This document shows, piece by piece, positions 18,389 through 27,309 of a stretch of 64,000 nucleotides of DNA. The notes under the pieces were generated by a model. The model saw only the letters and a list, made by a program, of their open reading frames with translations. It had not been told where the DNA came from and made no database searches. Position 1 is the first letter of the stretch. Each line of letters begins with the position of its first letter. Made by a program: the position numbers and the translations under genes. The stretch comes from Paenibacillus artemisiicola (lineage in GTDB: Bacteria; Bacillota; Bacilli; Paenibacillales; Paenibacillaceae): positions 114,304-178,303 of the forward strand of contig NZ_JAGGDJ010000007.1 of the NCBI RefSeq assembly GCF_017652985.1, read 5' to 3'.

Positions 18389-19098
18389 GACGTAATTCCC
18401 ACTCTCGTTTTCGATTCAGTCTCGAGGATATACCCGCTTCCGCGGACTGCGTTAATGAGCAAGGTGTCTTTTCCGTATTTTTTGCGCACGCGATAGACCA
18501 ACGCATTTAATTCGTCGAGCGTGACATCGGGGACGCCTTCCTCTCCCGGCGGGCGTTCCGGCCACACGCTGGCTTTGATTTCGTTCAGCGGCACCAGCTG
18601 ATTCGGGTGCTCATGGAGGGCCCGAAGGAACAAATATTCTTTCTCCGACATCGGAATCCGCTTGCCTTCCACGATGCATTCCCGCTTGTCCCAGTGAATG
18701 ATCAGCCTCGCCTCCGTCTCGTCCGGCTGCGAGGCGATGCTTGGCGCTTCGATATCCAAGGTTTGCTCGGCGAACGAATACGAGAAGTGAAGGACGACCA
18801 GCCCTTTGGACAGCTGAATGCGGTCGAAGTTGTGCAGCAGATACGGCTTGTGCGGCGTAATCCGCACGCCGTTCAGCTCCGTTCCGTGACGGCTGCCGAG
18901 GTCGTAGAGCAGCGCCTTGTCCCGCTCCCTGCGGATGATCACGTGTTGACGGGAAATATACGCGTTCGTAAAGGCAAGGTCCGGCGCCGACTGATGCGCG
19001 ATTCTGCCGATGAGCGTCGAATCGGCCGTCAGGTTCACGCACGTGCCGCGGTGGTAAGGCTCGCCGCTGATGATGTACAGGTAAGCGTAATTGTCCAC
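18385..19098 (-). CDS. FHA-domain/OmpR-type winged-helix regulator coupled to murA
   Basis: About 237 residues. The start is most likely GTG 19096-19098, eight bases after GGAGG; the frame opens three codons earlier at another GTG that overlaps this site. Residues about 30-105 form an FHA phosphothreonine-binding domain with its conserved GR (LIGRIAHQ), SRQH (YISRQHVIIRR) and NG (RHGTELNGVRI). After a linker, residues about 130-230 form a trans_reg_C winged helix (MSEKEYLFLRALHEHPNQLV, LVYRVRKKYG, INAVRGSGYIL). There is no receiver domain. The architecture suggests transcriptional control by Ser/Thr phosphorylation, and the gene is translationally coupled to the MurA paralogue. Confidence 0.85.
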   Translation of the reverse strand: MDNYAYLYIISGEPYHRGTCVNLTADSTLIGRIAHQSAPDLAFTNAYISRQHVIIRRERDKALLYDLGSRHGTELNGVRITPHKPYLLHNFDRIQLSKGLVVLHFSYSFAEQTLDIEAPSIASQPDETEARLIIHWDKRECIVEGKRIPMSEKEYLFLRALHEHPNQLVPLNEIKASVWPERPPGEEGVPDVTLDELNALVYRVRKKYGKDTLLINAVRGSGYILETESKTRVGITS

Positions 19099-19239
19099 AT
19101 TCGTCACCTCCGTTCGGGTTTGCGAGCTGCAGGGTGCGACTCCATCCTTATGGTACCGGAAACGGCGCGCAATTAAAACCTCTCGGCGCTGACGGCACGC
19201 TTACGGTTCGGTAATAACCCGTCATCACCCGCGCAAGCA

Positions 19240-19270
19240 AAAAAAGGGAACCGGCGATGGGCCGGTTCCC
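19240..19270 (-). terminator. Terminator of the GH85 gene
   Basis: Minus-strand stem GGGAACCGGC/GCCGGTTCCC followed by T7. Confidence 0.88.
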
Positions 19271-19290
19271 TGTTGACGGTATGCCTTTCC

Positions 19291-22200
19291 TTACTGCTGC
19301 TGGGCGAGGAAAGCCGCATCCCGCAGCAGGCATGCCGCCGCTTCCTCGGAAATATGCTTCCCGCGCTGCGCGCCGACTTCGTTCACGAAGCTGTCTAAGC
19401 TTCCATGCTCCAGCTTCTTAAGCAGGCTGTTCGCGATGCCGCCGTTGTCGATCGCCCCGTTCGCTCTGAATCGCTCGACCAGAGCATGCAGGGAATCGAG
19501 GCTTGCCGTCGTCCGGAACCGAACCGTCAAGGTACCGGCATTCCCCGCGCGGTCGCTAGCCTCCACGGCCAGGACGTGAGTGCCGAGCGTCAATCCGCTC
19601 AGGTCCACCGCCGCCCCCGGCTGAAGCCGTACGCCGTCGAGCGTGACGATCGCGTTGTCCGCATCCGCGCCGGAACCCGTATCGGTTACGGCAATCTGCG
19701 GCATGATGATTTGGTCATCCGTGAACGCGTCGCCGTCATGCACCGAAGCGGTTATCGCCGGCGCCGTCGCGTCCAGACGAATGAGGCTTTCTCGTGCCGT
19801 CTCGACGTTGCCCGCGGCATCCGTCGAGCGGTACAGGATGCGGGCCGCCGCGTCTTCGCCGAGCGTGATCGGTCCGGAATACGTCAGCCAGCTCGCTCCG
19901 CCGTCGACGCTGTATGCCGTCGAGGCGACGCCGGACAGCTCGTCCGATGCCGTCAGCCGCAGCTCGACCGGATGGACGTACCAGCCGTTCTGTCCGTCCG
20001 GCTCGGAAGGCAGCGCGGTCAGCGTCGTGACGGGGGCCGTCTTATCCAGACCCGCTACCGCTTGATCGATCGCCTGCTGAATCGCGGCGCTGCTGAAATA
20101 CCCGCCTGCCGGCTTGCCGCTCGCAATTGCCTGGGCTACGAAGAGCTTCCCGTCGCCGCTCAGCAGATTCCACTTCGACAGGTCCAGATGGAGGCCCGGC
20201 GCCGCGGGCGAACCGAGCAGATGGAGCACGTTCTCGGCAGTCGCCGCCTGGTTGAGGCTTAGGAACGCGGGATTGACCGCATACCCGTCGATCTCGAATT
20301 CGTAGATCCGGGCCGCGTTGTCCGTCGTGCTGGCCGGCTTCGTCACCCACAGCCGGACATACCGGGCTTCCGACAGGTCGATCGTATGCTCGGTCCGCCC
20401 CTTCGTATTCCCGCGGATGTCGACGACGTCCCGCCAGGTCGCTTTGTCGTCGCTGAGCTGGATCTTGTAATCGTACGTATTCATGCTGACCGCTTCGCCG
20501 CCAAGCTCGGCATGCGAGAGCGCGAAATCCGTGATCGCGTAATTGGCGCCCAAGTCGTTCACGACCCAGTGCGGCCCGCTGCCGGCATTGGCGCACCATT
20601 TCGTTTTCAGATTCCCGTCAAACGCGTACTTCGCGGCTTCGGCCGACGCGCAGGTCGAGCTGGCGGTCGCCGTCTTGTTCAGCGCGAGATTGGACTGGCC
20701 GCCCGAGACCGCCCACGTCACGTGGACTTGCTCCGTGTGCGCGTCTTCGCCCGAGCTGTTCGCGGCGGTCAGCGTAATCGTGTACGTGCCCTCCTGATCG
20801 TAGGTGACGACCGGGTGTCCCGAGCTGTTATCGACCCGGCCGCCCGGCACGTCCCAGCTGACCGCTTCGGTCGTATCCGACGATTCGTCGATCAAGTCGA
20901 TCGGCTGTCCCGGAGCGGCATACCGCTGGCTGACGGAGAAATCCGCCGCCGGCTTCGGATAGGCCGGCCAGTTCAGCGTGACGACTGCCGGCTCGCCGTG
21001 CCTGAAATCGCTGTCGACGCCGACGATTTGCAGCGTCGTTTGCGCTTCTTTGCCGATCCGCTTGATTTGGGACACGTAATACGCGTCGTTCGGCGTGGCG
21101 CCGAGGAACTCGCGCGTCCCGTCCGGCTTCAGCCGGTATACCTCGTACAGCGCGGCAGCCGGGGCCGGCTTGGTCCAGGTCAGCCGGGCGTCCGCGGTAA
21201 CGCCTCCGGTAAATTCGTTCTCCATCGCGGGCGCGCTCGGCTGAAGAGCCGGCGCCGGCTGCCCGGCTTCGTCGGTTACGGACAGCCGTCCGATGTTGAC
21301 GGCGTAGCCGTTGATCGCCGTGTCGCTCGCGAAGCTCAGTCCGATGGCGGCGATCCGTTTGCCGGCATAAGCGCCGAGCGGGATCGACTTCGAGGTCCAC
21401 GCGCCGCCGGGAGCATCACCCGCATCGAGGTAGACGAACGCGTTCGGATCGTCCGCGAATGCGAGGCCGACCTTCATATGCGAAGCGGCAAGGCTCGGAT
21501 CCGCCAGTTTGAACGTCAGGCCCAGCTTCGTGTCGGCCCCTACCGGCAGATCGGTCTTGTACAGCTTGATCTGCGTGGCGTTCGCCGGGCCGAGGTCGCC
21601 CGAGACCTTCAAGGAGCTTCCGCCGTAATAGGCGGTCGCGAAATCGATGTCCGGCTTCAGCGCCGTGCCCGCGCTGTCCGCGATCCAGCGCCACGTCGGC
21701 ATGACGTCCTGCAGGCTGCGGTTGTTCCAGTCGGCGCTGCGCAGCACCTCGCCGTTCACGGCGAATTGATGCCCCTGCCCCGCATTGAAATTCGTCACGA
21801 ACGGCAGGCTCGTCACCGGCGTCTTGTCCGCGATGTAATTCGCGATGCCCGGCCAGGACGTTCCCGGCGCCGTGCGCCGCGGATCGCCGTTCGGTCCGAC
21901 CCAGAACCGGTTCTCTCTCGCATAGAAGTCCGCCTGCCCGGTCGACGATTTGTACGCCCAATCGGGACGGTACAGGCCTAACGACGTTACCGCCTGGCCG
22001 CCGGACGGGAAGATGGAGCTCCAGCGAGGCGCGGAATTATAGCCGTTCGCCTCTACGTCGATGCCGGCGTACAAGTCGTACGGATTTCGGCCCAGGCTCG
22101 CCGCCGTCGCGTTGGAAGCGCTCAGGGTGCTCCCGCTCCACCTGAAGTCGAGGAACATGCTGTCGGACACGGTTCCGTTATCCTGGAAGAACATTTTGTT

Positions 22201-22947
22201 CGAGGCGTTGAGCGCGCCCTGCCACGACACCGAGCCGCTGCTGACCATCGCGTCGTACCACATGATCTTCATGCTTGCGGGCTTCTTCGCTTGCAGATAC
22301 TTCAGCATTTGCTGCATCTTCGCCGCGGTCGCCGAATTCCCGCCGGCCGTCTCCTGATTGATGAACCAGCCGTCGAACCCGTAATAATCCGCAACCTCGA
22401 TCAGCTTGTCCGCGAAGGGGAACGAGCCGTCCGGATTTTGCGCCAGCGAGTCGTTCACCCAATCGATCGTCCCGCCGTATGCGGTCGGCGGATAGAAGAT
22501 CGTGCCGAGGATCGGAACGCCGTTCTTATGCGCGGCATCGGTCGCGTCGGCGCTTGGCGGCACGATAATGCCCTCGCCCGAGGAGCCGGCCCAGTCGACG
22601 AGCACGTCGGGATACTGCCAATATTGAAACGCGTACGTATCGAACCGGTCCGAGCCTTGCGACGGCGTTCCGCTCGTATGCTCGGCCATCGACGAAAGCG
22701 CTACCAGTTTGGGGTTCAACGTCACGTTGGGATTCACTTGAAAGCCCGTATTCCGGCTTGCGAGGGGGATGCCCGACTTGTTGAACGCGGCATCCTTGTC
22801 CGTCCCGGGGGACCAGTTCAGCAGGTCCTTCGGAAACCAGTACGAGGAATACGGCTGCTCCGCGTGCGCGGACGCTTGCCAAATCATGCAGGAGGCCGCC
22901 ATGACGGCCGCCAAGGCGAACAATCTTCGTAGGAGATACAATCTCAT
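19291..22947 (-). CDS. Secreted GH85 endo-beta-N-acetylglucosaminidase, multidomain
   Basis: A 1218-residue exported enzyme. The signal peptide is residues 1 to about 29. The GH85 barrel (about 35-400) shows YDAMVSSGSVSWQ and the catalytic Asn/Glu pair in DGWFINQET (about residue 196); GH85 cleaves the chitobiose core of N-glycans with substrate assistance. A beta-sandwich follows, then a PKD-like domain (about 667-745), an F5/8 type C carbohydrate-binding domain (about 752-890) and Ig-like 'sensor' repeats (DKTAPVTTLTA, DATAPAITASV). A C-terminal FIMAH-like segment (LHALVERFRANGAIDNGGIANSL) completes it. A candidate cre box lies upstream. It would release N-glycans from host glycoproteins for uptake. 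Confidence 0.9.
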   Translation of the reverse strand: MRLYLLRRLFALAAVMAASCMIWQASAHAEQPYSSYWFPKDLLNWSPGTDKDAAFNKSGIPLASRNTGFQVNPNVTLNPKLVALSSMAEHTSGTPSQGSDRFDTYAFQYWQYPDVLVDWAGSSGEGIIVPPSADATDAAHKNGVPILGTIFYPPTAYGGTIDWVNDSLAQNPDGSFPFADKLIEVADYYGFDGWFINQETAGGNSATAAKMQQMLKYLQAKKPASMKIMWYDAMVSSGSVSWQGALNASNKMFFQDNGTVSDSMFLDFRWSGSTLSASNATAASLGRNPYDLYAGIDVEANGYNSAPRWSSIFPSGGQAVTSLGLYRPDWAYKSSTGQADFYARENRFWVGPNGDPRRTAPGTSWPGIANYIADKTPVTSLPFVTNFNAGQGHQFAVNGEVLRSADWNNRSLQDVMPTWRWIADSAGTALKPDIDFATAYYGGSSLKVSGDLGPANATQIKLYKTDLPVGADTKLGLTFKLADPSLAASHMKVGLAFADDPNAFVYLDAGDAPGGAWTSKSIPLGAYAGKRIAAIGLSFASDTAINGYAVNIGRLSVTDEAGQPAPALQPSAPAMENEFTGGVTADARLTWTKPAPAAALYEVYRLKPDGTREFLGATPNDAYYVSQIKRIGKEAQTTLQIVGVDSDFRHGEPAVVTLNWPAYPKPAADFSVSQRYAAPGQPIDLIDESSDTTEAVSWDVPGGRVDNSSGHPVVTYDQEGTYTITLTAANSSGEDAHTEQVHVTWAVSGGQSNLALNKTATASSTCASAEAAKYAFDGNLKTKWCANAGSGPHWVVNDLGANYAITDFALSHAELGGEAVSMNTYDYKIQLSDDKATWRDVVDIRGNTKGRTEHTIDLSEARYVRLWVTKPASTTDNAARIYEFEIDGYAVNPAFLSLNQAATAENVLHLLGSPAAPGLHLDLSKWNLLSGDGKLFVAQAIASGKPAGGYFSSAAIQQAIDQAVAGLDKTAPVTTLTALPSEPDGQNGWYVHPVELRLTASDELSGVASTAYSVDGGASWLTYSGPITLGEDAAARILYRSTDAAGNVETARESLIRLDATAPAITASVHDGDAFTDDQIIMPQIAVTDTGSGADADNAIVTLDGVRLQPGAAVDLSGLTLGTHVLAVEASDRAGNAGTLTVRFRTTASLDSLHALVERFRANGAIDNGGIANSLLKKLEHGSLDSFVNEVGAQRGKHISEEAAACLLRDAAFLAQQQ

Positions 22948-22972
22948 CCGTCCTTTCTCATCGTTACGACTA

Positions 22973-22986
22973 ATAGAGCGCTTTCA
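22973..22986 (-). promoter_or_regulatory. Candidate catabolite-responsive element (cre)
   Basis: Minus-strand TGAAAGCGCTCTAT, 26 bp upstream of the GH85 start, matching the CcpA consensus at most positions. Position and match suggest carbon catabolite control of the endoglycosidase. Confidence 0.5.
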
Positions 22987-23188
22987 TTGCATCGTATCCT
23001 GCCGCTTTCCTGCGCTGCGTTATCCCGCCCGCCGACGATTGCCGCGCAGCCCTCCTCTCCGCGTACTGCTAATCTTTAACAATTACGGGCGTGCAGGTCA
23101 TATTTTACTTCAAGCCCGCATGGTTGAATAGTCAACAAACGATAGATCTTACAAACAACTTCGGCGGGATTCGCGCTTGCCCGCGAAC

Positions 23189-23223
23189 AAAAAAAGAGGC
23201 CCGCAGCAACGGGCTGCGGGCCT
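23189..23223 (-). terminator. Terminator of the TIMP-like gene
   Basis: Minus-strand stem AGGCCCGCAGCC/GCTGCGGGCCT followed by T7. Confidence 0.85.
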
Positions 23224-23356
23224 AAAGAATATATTTCAAAAGGGGGGTCGAGTTCAAGTATAGCCCAGCAGCCTTAAGAAGAGATAAAGATTGGATTGCA
23301 TTTTCTTTACAAATGTCTTACGAATTCAATTCAGCCGGCATTCGGCCGAACGCGCC

Positions 23357-23920
23357 TCATCCGCGCCGGCGCCTCATGAGCATCGCCGGCAGGAGGACCG
23401 CGATCAGCACGCCCGCGCCGACCGAAGCGATCACGGCTGCGCCCGATCGGTGCGACAAGGGTTCCTTCATCGGGACGGGTTCATAGCCGGCTCCCAAGGC
23501 TTGAAGGTCAGGCTGCGCAGCGGCTAGCGTCTTGTTGCCGTTGCAAAGCCCCGTTTCGAGCCGGTTCGGTTTGCCGTGCGCAAAGACGAGATAGTCTTCG
23601 TTCACTTGAAAGTCGTCATAGCCGCAGCTGGCCGAACTGAGCGCGGTATAGACCGTCGCTTGGGCGCTTAACGTCCCCTTCCATACCGTCTTCACCTCGA
23701 ATTGAACGCGGACGGGATCCGCCGAGGATTGAAAAATCCCCTTAGCGGGAGCGGTCAACCGCACGACTTTGCCCGTGAATACCGCGGTGTCTCGATTCAG
23801 CTGCGCTTCCAAGCTCGGGGCGCTTGCGCAGGAGCAGGCATGAACCGTTGCGGGCCTTACCGCCGTCCATGTTCCGAACGCGAGCAGAGCGGTCAGGAAG
23901 ACCCCTACTGTTCTCTTCAT
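23357..23920 (-). CDS. Exported, membrane-anchored TIMP/NTR-like protein
   Basis: A 187-residue protein with a signal peptide ending before HACSCA (about residue 29), so the mature chain begins near Cys-Ser-Cys. It has an NTR-like body with further Cys in ASCGYDDF and ETGLCNG, and a C-terminal membrane segment (AAVIASVGAGVLIAVLLPAML) followed by RRRR. The N-terminal CxC start and the VFTGKVVRL...VQFEVKTVWKG strands are the hallmark of the netrin-like/TIMP fold, known in eukaryotic metalloprotease inhibitors and in bacterial homologues of unknown role. The probable topology is external domain, then anchor. Protease inhibition is only a guess. Confidence 0.78.
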   Translation of the reverse strand: MKRTVGVFLTALLAFGTWTAVRPATVHACSCASAPSLEAQLNRDTAVFTGKVVRLTAPAKGIFQSSADPVRVQFEVKTVWKGTLSAQATVYTALSSASCGYDDFQVNEDYLVFAHGKPNRLETGLCNGNKTLAAAQPDLQALGAGYEPVPMKEPLSHRSGAAVIASVGAGVLIAVLLPAMLMRRRRG

Positions 23921-24282
23921 CGCTATCCTCCCTTTGCGTGGCGAAAAATTCCAGTTCTATGATCTAGACGGAATTTATCCGAAAGTGTTGCAGCGGGGGG
24001 ACGGTGTCCGAAGTGGTTTAAACATGGTCCTGTTCGATTTTAGACCGGAACAGCTCTTCCATGTCTTCCTGCTCTTCTTCCGTTCTTCTTCCAAGCGGCT
24101 CACGCCACAAAAAAAGACGCCTCTCGGCATCTTGGGCATCGCTGTTTTTGGGTGGAATGAAATAGAGAAGCCCTATCCGGCTTCCTTACGATAATAGTAT
24201 AACTTTCCAATTATTATAAGTCTATACTTCCGATGAAATTTTGTATACCTTAATAAGGCCGGCCGGCAATCCTTAATCGGAG

Positions 24283-25080
24283 GTGGATTTCATTTACCCG
24301 GATATTAGCCAACATCCCGCGTATGTAAAGCCGCAGTCGAGGGCTTGGTGCGACCAGCTTGCGGCGCAAACCGGAAAGTACGCGTATACCTGGACCTACG
24401 CCGTCGACGGAACCGCGGCGGAAGAGGTCTTTACGGAAGAGCTGTCCAAGGTTATCCGCGGCCATGTCCTTGATGTCGGATGCGGCCACGGGGAATTCAC
24501 GAACCGCTGGGCCGAACAAGCCGAAGAGGTCATCGGCTATGACATGACGGAGGGATTTCTCGCGACCGCGGTCCGTCACCGGCAACCGAATGTCCGTTAC
24601 GTGCGCGGCTATACGCACGAGGACGGCCTGCCGTTCGCGGACAACTATTTCGACGTCGCGTACACGAAGAAAGGGCCGGGGAGCATGTATGTCGAAGCGA
24701 ACCGCGTGCTGAAGCCGGGAGCGGACGTCTTGGCCATTCATCCCGGAGACGGCGACGGCGAAGGAGGAGAGCTGGGCCTTTATTTTCCGGGCCTATTCCC
24801 CCCTCCGGCGAAAGGCGCGCCGATCTTGCAAGCGATCCAAGCGTATTTGCAAACAAGCGGTCTGCGGATGCTAGAGATCCGGTTCTTGCGGGAAACGGTC
24901 CATATTCCAACGGCGGAAGACATTCTGACCTTGGCCGGCTTCGGGCAAAACGAACGTGTTGCCGGTTATCTCCGGGAAACCTGCTTCGAGGAAATACAAC
25001 GGCAGTTCGGCCGGCATGCCACCGGCAAGGGCGTGAAATCCACCAACTTCTACTACCTCATCCGGGCGAAAGCCACGTAA
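24283..25080 (+). CDS. SAM-dependent methyltransferase
   Basis: About 265 residues with a class I methyltransferase fold: motif I is HVLDVGCGHGEF (about residues 61-72), motif II acidic IGYDMTE, motif III FADNYFDVAYTKKG and IV VLKPGADVLAIHP. The substrate is unknown. The start is ambiguous. The first in-frame start is GTG 24283-24285, but the only ribosome site (GGAGG, 24279-24283) overlaps it. That site is ideally spaced for ATT at 24292-24294, giving an N-terminus IYPDISQHP. No ATG is near. The upstream 23921-24282 region holds an AT-rich promoter-like stretch and, on the other strand, a possible small ORF. Confidence 0.85.
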   Translation: MDFIYPDISQHPAYVKPQSRAWCDQLAAQTGKYAYTWTYAVDGTAAEEVFTEELSKVIRGHVLDVGCGHGEFTNRWAEQAEEVIGYDMTEGFLATAVRHRQPNVRYVRGYTHEDGLPFADNYFDVAYTKKGPGSMYVEANRVLKPGADVLAIHPGDGDGEGGELGLYFPGLFPPPAKGAPILQAIQAYLQTSGLRMLEIRFLRETVHIPTAEDILTLAGFGQNERVAGYLRETCFEEIQRQFGRHATGKGVKSTNFYYLIRAKAT

Positions 25081-25195
25081 GGAACCGTACCGCCGTCCAA
25101 CTTCGCGAAGCACATGACAGCACCCGCCATGCTTCTCCCATACGTGAAGGGCAGCCCATCGCTTCCGATCGGCTGCCCTCCTCCTTCGTGTCCGT

Positions 25196-25747
25196 TCATT
25201 CCACCCAGTTCGGAATATGATGCGCGAAATATTGGCCGACCTTGGTCAGTTCCTTCATGACGATCGCAATCCGCGTGTCGTCCAGGAACCAATTCTCTTT
25301 GGTAATGCCGGTCTTATCGGTGATGGGGCTTACATCGAACATCGTCTCTTTAAAGTCGACCTGATACGTGAGCAACGCTCTTCTTGCGTGATAAGACTTG
25401 CATACTAGAATGGCCTTTTTCGGAATGACGCCCTTTTGCTGCAGCACCTGTTTGGAAAATCTTGCGTTCTCGAACGTGTTGGCCGCCCGGTCTTCCCGAA
25501 GAATTGCATGATCGGGCACGCCGAGCGCGAGGCCGATCTCGCGAAGGAAGGCCCATTCCGTCGTTTCCACGTTCCGGGAAGGGCCGCCGGAAGGCAGAAT
25601 AGTTGGCGCGAATCCCTGATGATAGAGCTCCGCCGCTCGTTCCATCAGCCGAGGCTGACCCGCTCCGGGAATCAGAATCACATCCGCCGGTTCGAGCTTC
25701 GTTTCGAAAAACATAAATTCCGTGATACAGTCGAACGGATAGGACAT
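25196..25747 (-). CDS. YdcF/DUF218-family protein
   Basis: A 183-residue protein. I place the start at ATG 25745-25747 behind AAAGGAG, eight codons inside the open frame. DUF218 signatures are present: ADVILIPGAGQP, RAAELYHQGFAPTILPSGG, EDRAANTFENARFS and KKAILVCKSYHARRALLTYQ. Unlike SanA/ElyC there is no N-terminal membrane segment, so it is cytoplasmic, as in E. coli YdcF. DUF218 proteins are linked to envelope precursor or nucleotide metabolism, but the reaction is not settled. Confidence 0.85.
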   Translation of the reverse strand: MSYPFDCITEFMFFETKLEPADVILIPGAGQPRLMERAAELYHQGFAPTILPSGGPSRNVETTEWAFLREIGLALGVPDHAILREDRAANTFENARFSKQVLQQKGVIPKKAILVCKSYHARRALLTYQVDFKETMFDVSPITDKTGITKENWFLDDTRIAIVMKELTKVGQYFAHHIPNWVE

Positions 25748-25831
25748 GCCTGGCTCTCCTTTCCAAACCAACGATCAGCTGCGCGCTCTGCTTGAAGGCA
25801 ACGACACGCATTTGCTCGTTCTTCTGCTCGA

Positions 25832-26047
25832 TTATGACTTGTCGGTGTCGGGTCTATTAAACAAGTAAGCGCCGATAAACAGAGGGATGAACAGGAGCAA
25901 ATAAACGATAGGCGGGACTTGATCCCATAACCCTCCATAGGATCCGTCGATTTCGTCTGTATTCTGCGACAATTGCGCCAGCGTAACTATAAGGGCCGCG
26001 GTCAAAAAGGTAAACGCAAACACGATCAATCCGGCTATCTTATTCAT
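25832..26047 (-). CDS. Small two-pass membrane protein
   Basis: A 71-residue protein starting at ATG 26045-26047 behind GGAGGG (the frame opens nine codons earlier without a site). It has two hydrophobic segments, IAGLIVFAFTFLTAALIVTLA and VPPIVYLLLFIPLFIGAYLF, joined by a polar acidic loop. The family is not recognised. No clear operon partner, though it precedes the YdcF-like gene on the same strand by 84 bp. Confidence 0.7.
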   Translation of the reverse strand: MNKIAGLIVFAFTFLTAALIVTLAQLSQNTDEIDGSYGGLWDQVPPIVYLLLFIPLFIGAYLFNRPDTDKS

Positions 26048-26133
26048 AAAAAACCCTCCCTCCACGGTATCCATTTTATGAATTGGACGTCCGATTGGTT
26101 TGGTTAGTTGCTCCTCTCTGGCCTCCGCATCAA

Positions 26134-26160
26134 CAAAAGCAGCCGATCGCGACCGGCTGC
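26134..26160 (-). terminator. Terminator of the aldo/keto reductase gene
   Basis: Minus-strand stem GCAGCCG/CGGCTGC (extended by internal pairs) followed by TTTTGTTG. Confidence 0.75.
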
Positions 26161-26235
26161 CCTTGCGTTACCTCTATTGCAATGAAGTCTTCCTAACCGC
26201 GAACAACGCGAGCTGCGGCTCGATTGGCAGCTGCC

Positions 26236-27189
26236 TTAAAACGGCGGCGCATAAACGAAGCTTTTGCTGGCCTCATCCAGCGCCTTTAATACATCCTCGG
26301 TCAGCTCAAGCTCGACCGCCTTCAGGTTCTCGTCGATCTGGGACTCGCGGGTCGCGCCGGCAATGACGGTGCTTACCGCGGGCTGATGCATCAGCCAAGC
26401 CAGCGAGAGGGCCGTGGCGGACGTTCCGATCTCCGCGGCGATGCGCGCCACCTGCTCGCCGAGCTCCACGCGGGCGGCGTTCAGGCGCCGGGCGAAGTTC
26501 GGATTCTTGTCCAGCAGCGAACCGCTCGGGACGGCTCCTCCCGAATATTTGCCCGTCAGAATGCCGCCTGCCAGCGGAAAATAAGGGATGAGTCCGATCC
26601 CCTGATCGACGCAGAACGGGATCAGCTCCCGCTCCGCGCCGCGGTCGGCCAGCGAGTAGCCGGGCTGCACCGACGCATACCGGATCAGATGCCGGCTATC
26701 GCTGATCGCGAGCGATTTCATCATCTGCCAGGCGCTGTAATTCGAGGCGCCGACGTACCGTACTTTGCCGGATCGCACGAGATCGTCGAGCGCCCGGAGC
26801 GTCTCGTCCAGCGGCGTCTTCGGATCGAAGACGTGGATCTGGTACAGGTCGATGTAATCCGTCCGCAAGCGGCGCAAGCTCGCTTCGACTTCCTTGAAGA
26901 TATGCTGGCGCGAAGCGCCTCCGGCGTTCGGGCCCTCACCGTTCTTGATGCCCGCCTTCGTCGCGAGGAGCACGTCCTGACGCCGTCCCTCGAACGCTTC
27001 GCCGATGATCTCCTCCGACTTCGTGCCGGTATAGATATTGGCGGTGTCGATGAACGTGATGCCGTTGTCGACCGCGTGATGCAGCACGCGAATCGAGGTC
27101 TCCTTGTCCGCGCGTCCGCCGAAGGCATTCGTCCCCAGCCCCAGCACCGATACTTCCAATCCGCTGGCTCCCAACTTCCGATATTGCAT
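26236..27189 (-). CDS. Aldo/keto reductase
   Basis: A 317-residue NADPH-dependent reductase starting at ATG 27187-27189, seven bases after GGAGG; an open frame upstream lacks a site. The barrel shows GLGTNAFGGR, the catalytic Asp and Tyr in FIDTANIYTGTKSEEIIG, the Lys in LLATKAG, and the cofactor-binding end AGATRESQIDENLKAVE. It resembles the voltage-gated K-channel beta/YrpG branch of general oxidoreductases. Substrate unknown. It is followed by its own terminator and preceded by an MFS gene on the same strand, about 120 bp away. Confidence 0.9.
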   Translation of the reverse strand: MQYRKLGASGLEVSVLGLGTNAFGGRADKETSIRVLHHAVDNGITFIDTANIYTGTKSEEIIGEAFEGRRQDVLLATKAGIKNGEGPNAGGASRQHIFKEVEASLRRLRTDYIDLYQIHVFDPKTPLDETLRALDDLVRSGKVRYVGASNYSAWQMMKSLAISDSRHLIRYASVQPGYSLADRGAERELIPFCVDQGIGLIPYFPLAGGILTGKYSGGAVPSGSLLDKNPNFARRLNAARVELGEQVARIAAEIGTSATALSLAWLMHQPAVSTVIAGATRESQIDENLKAVELELTEDVLKALDEASKSFVYAPPF

Positions 27190-27309
27190 AGTCATTCCTC
27201 CCGAACTTGTTTTTAGATTCGCCTCAAGCGGACAGCCCAATGAATTTGAACGGCTGCGAATCGTGCATGGCTGCGAGCCGTACATTGCTGGCGAACCGTG
27301 TGCTTTACG

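Noticed and set aside
24108..24131. Hairpin with T7 on the minus strand as a terminator
   Set aside because: No gene ends just upstream on that strand, and it falls within a candidate small ORF; stem is only six pairs with a G:T.
25154..25185. GGGCAGCC/GGGCTGCCC hairpin after the YdcF-like gene as a terminator
   Set aside because: Stable stem, but no T run follows on the minus strand, so it is not scored as an intrinsic terminator.
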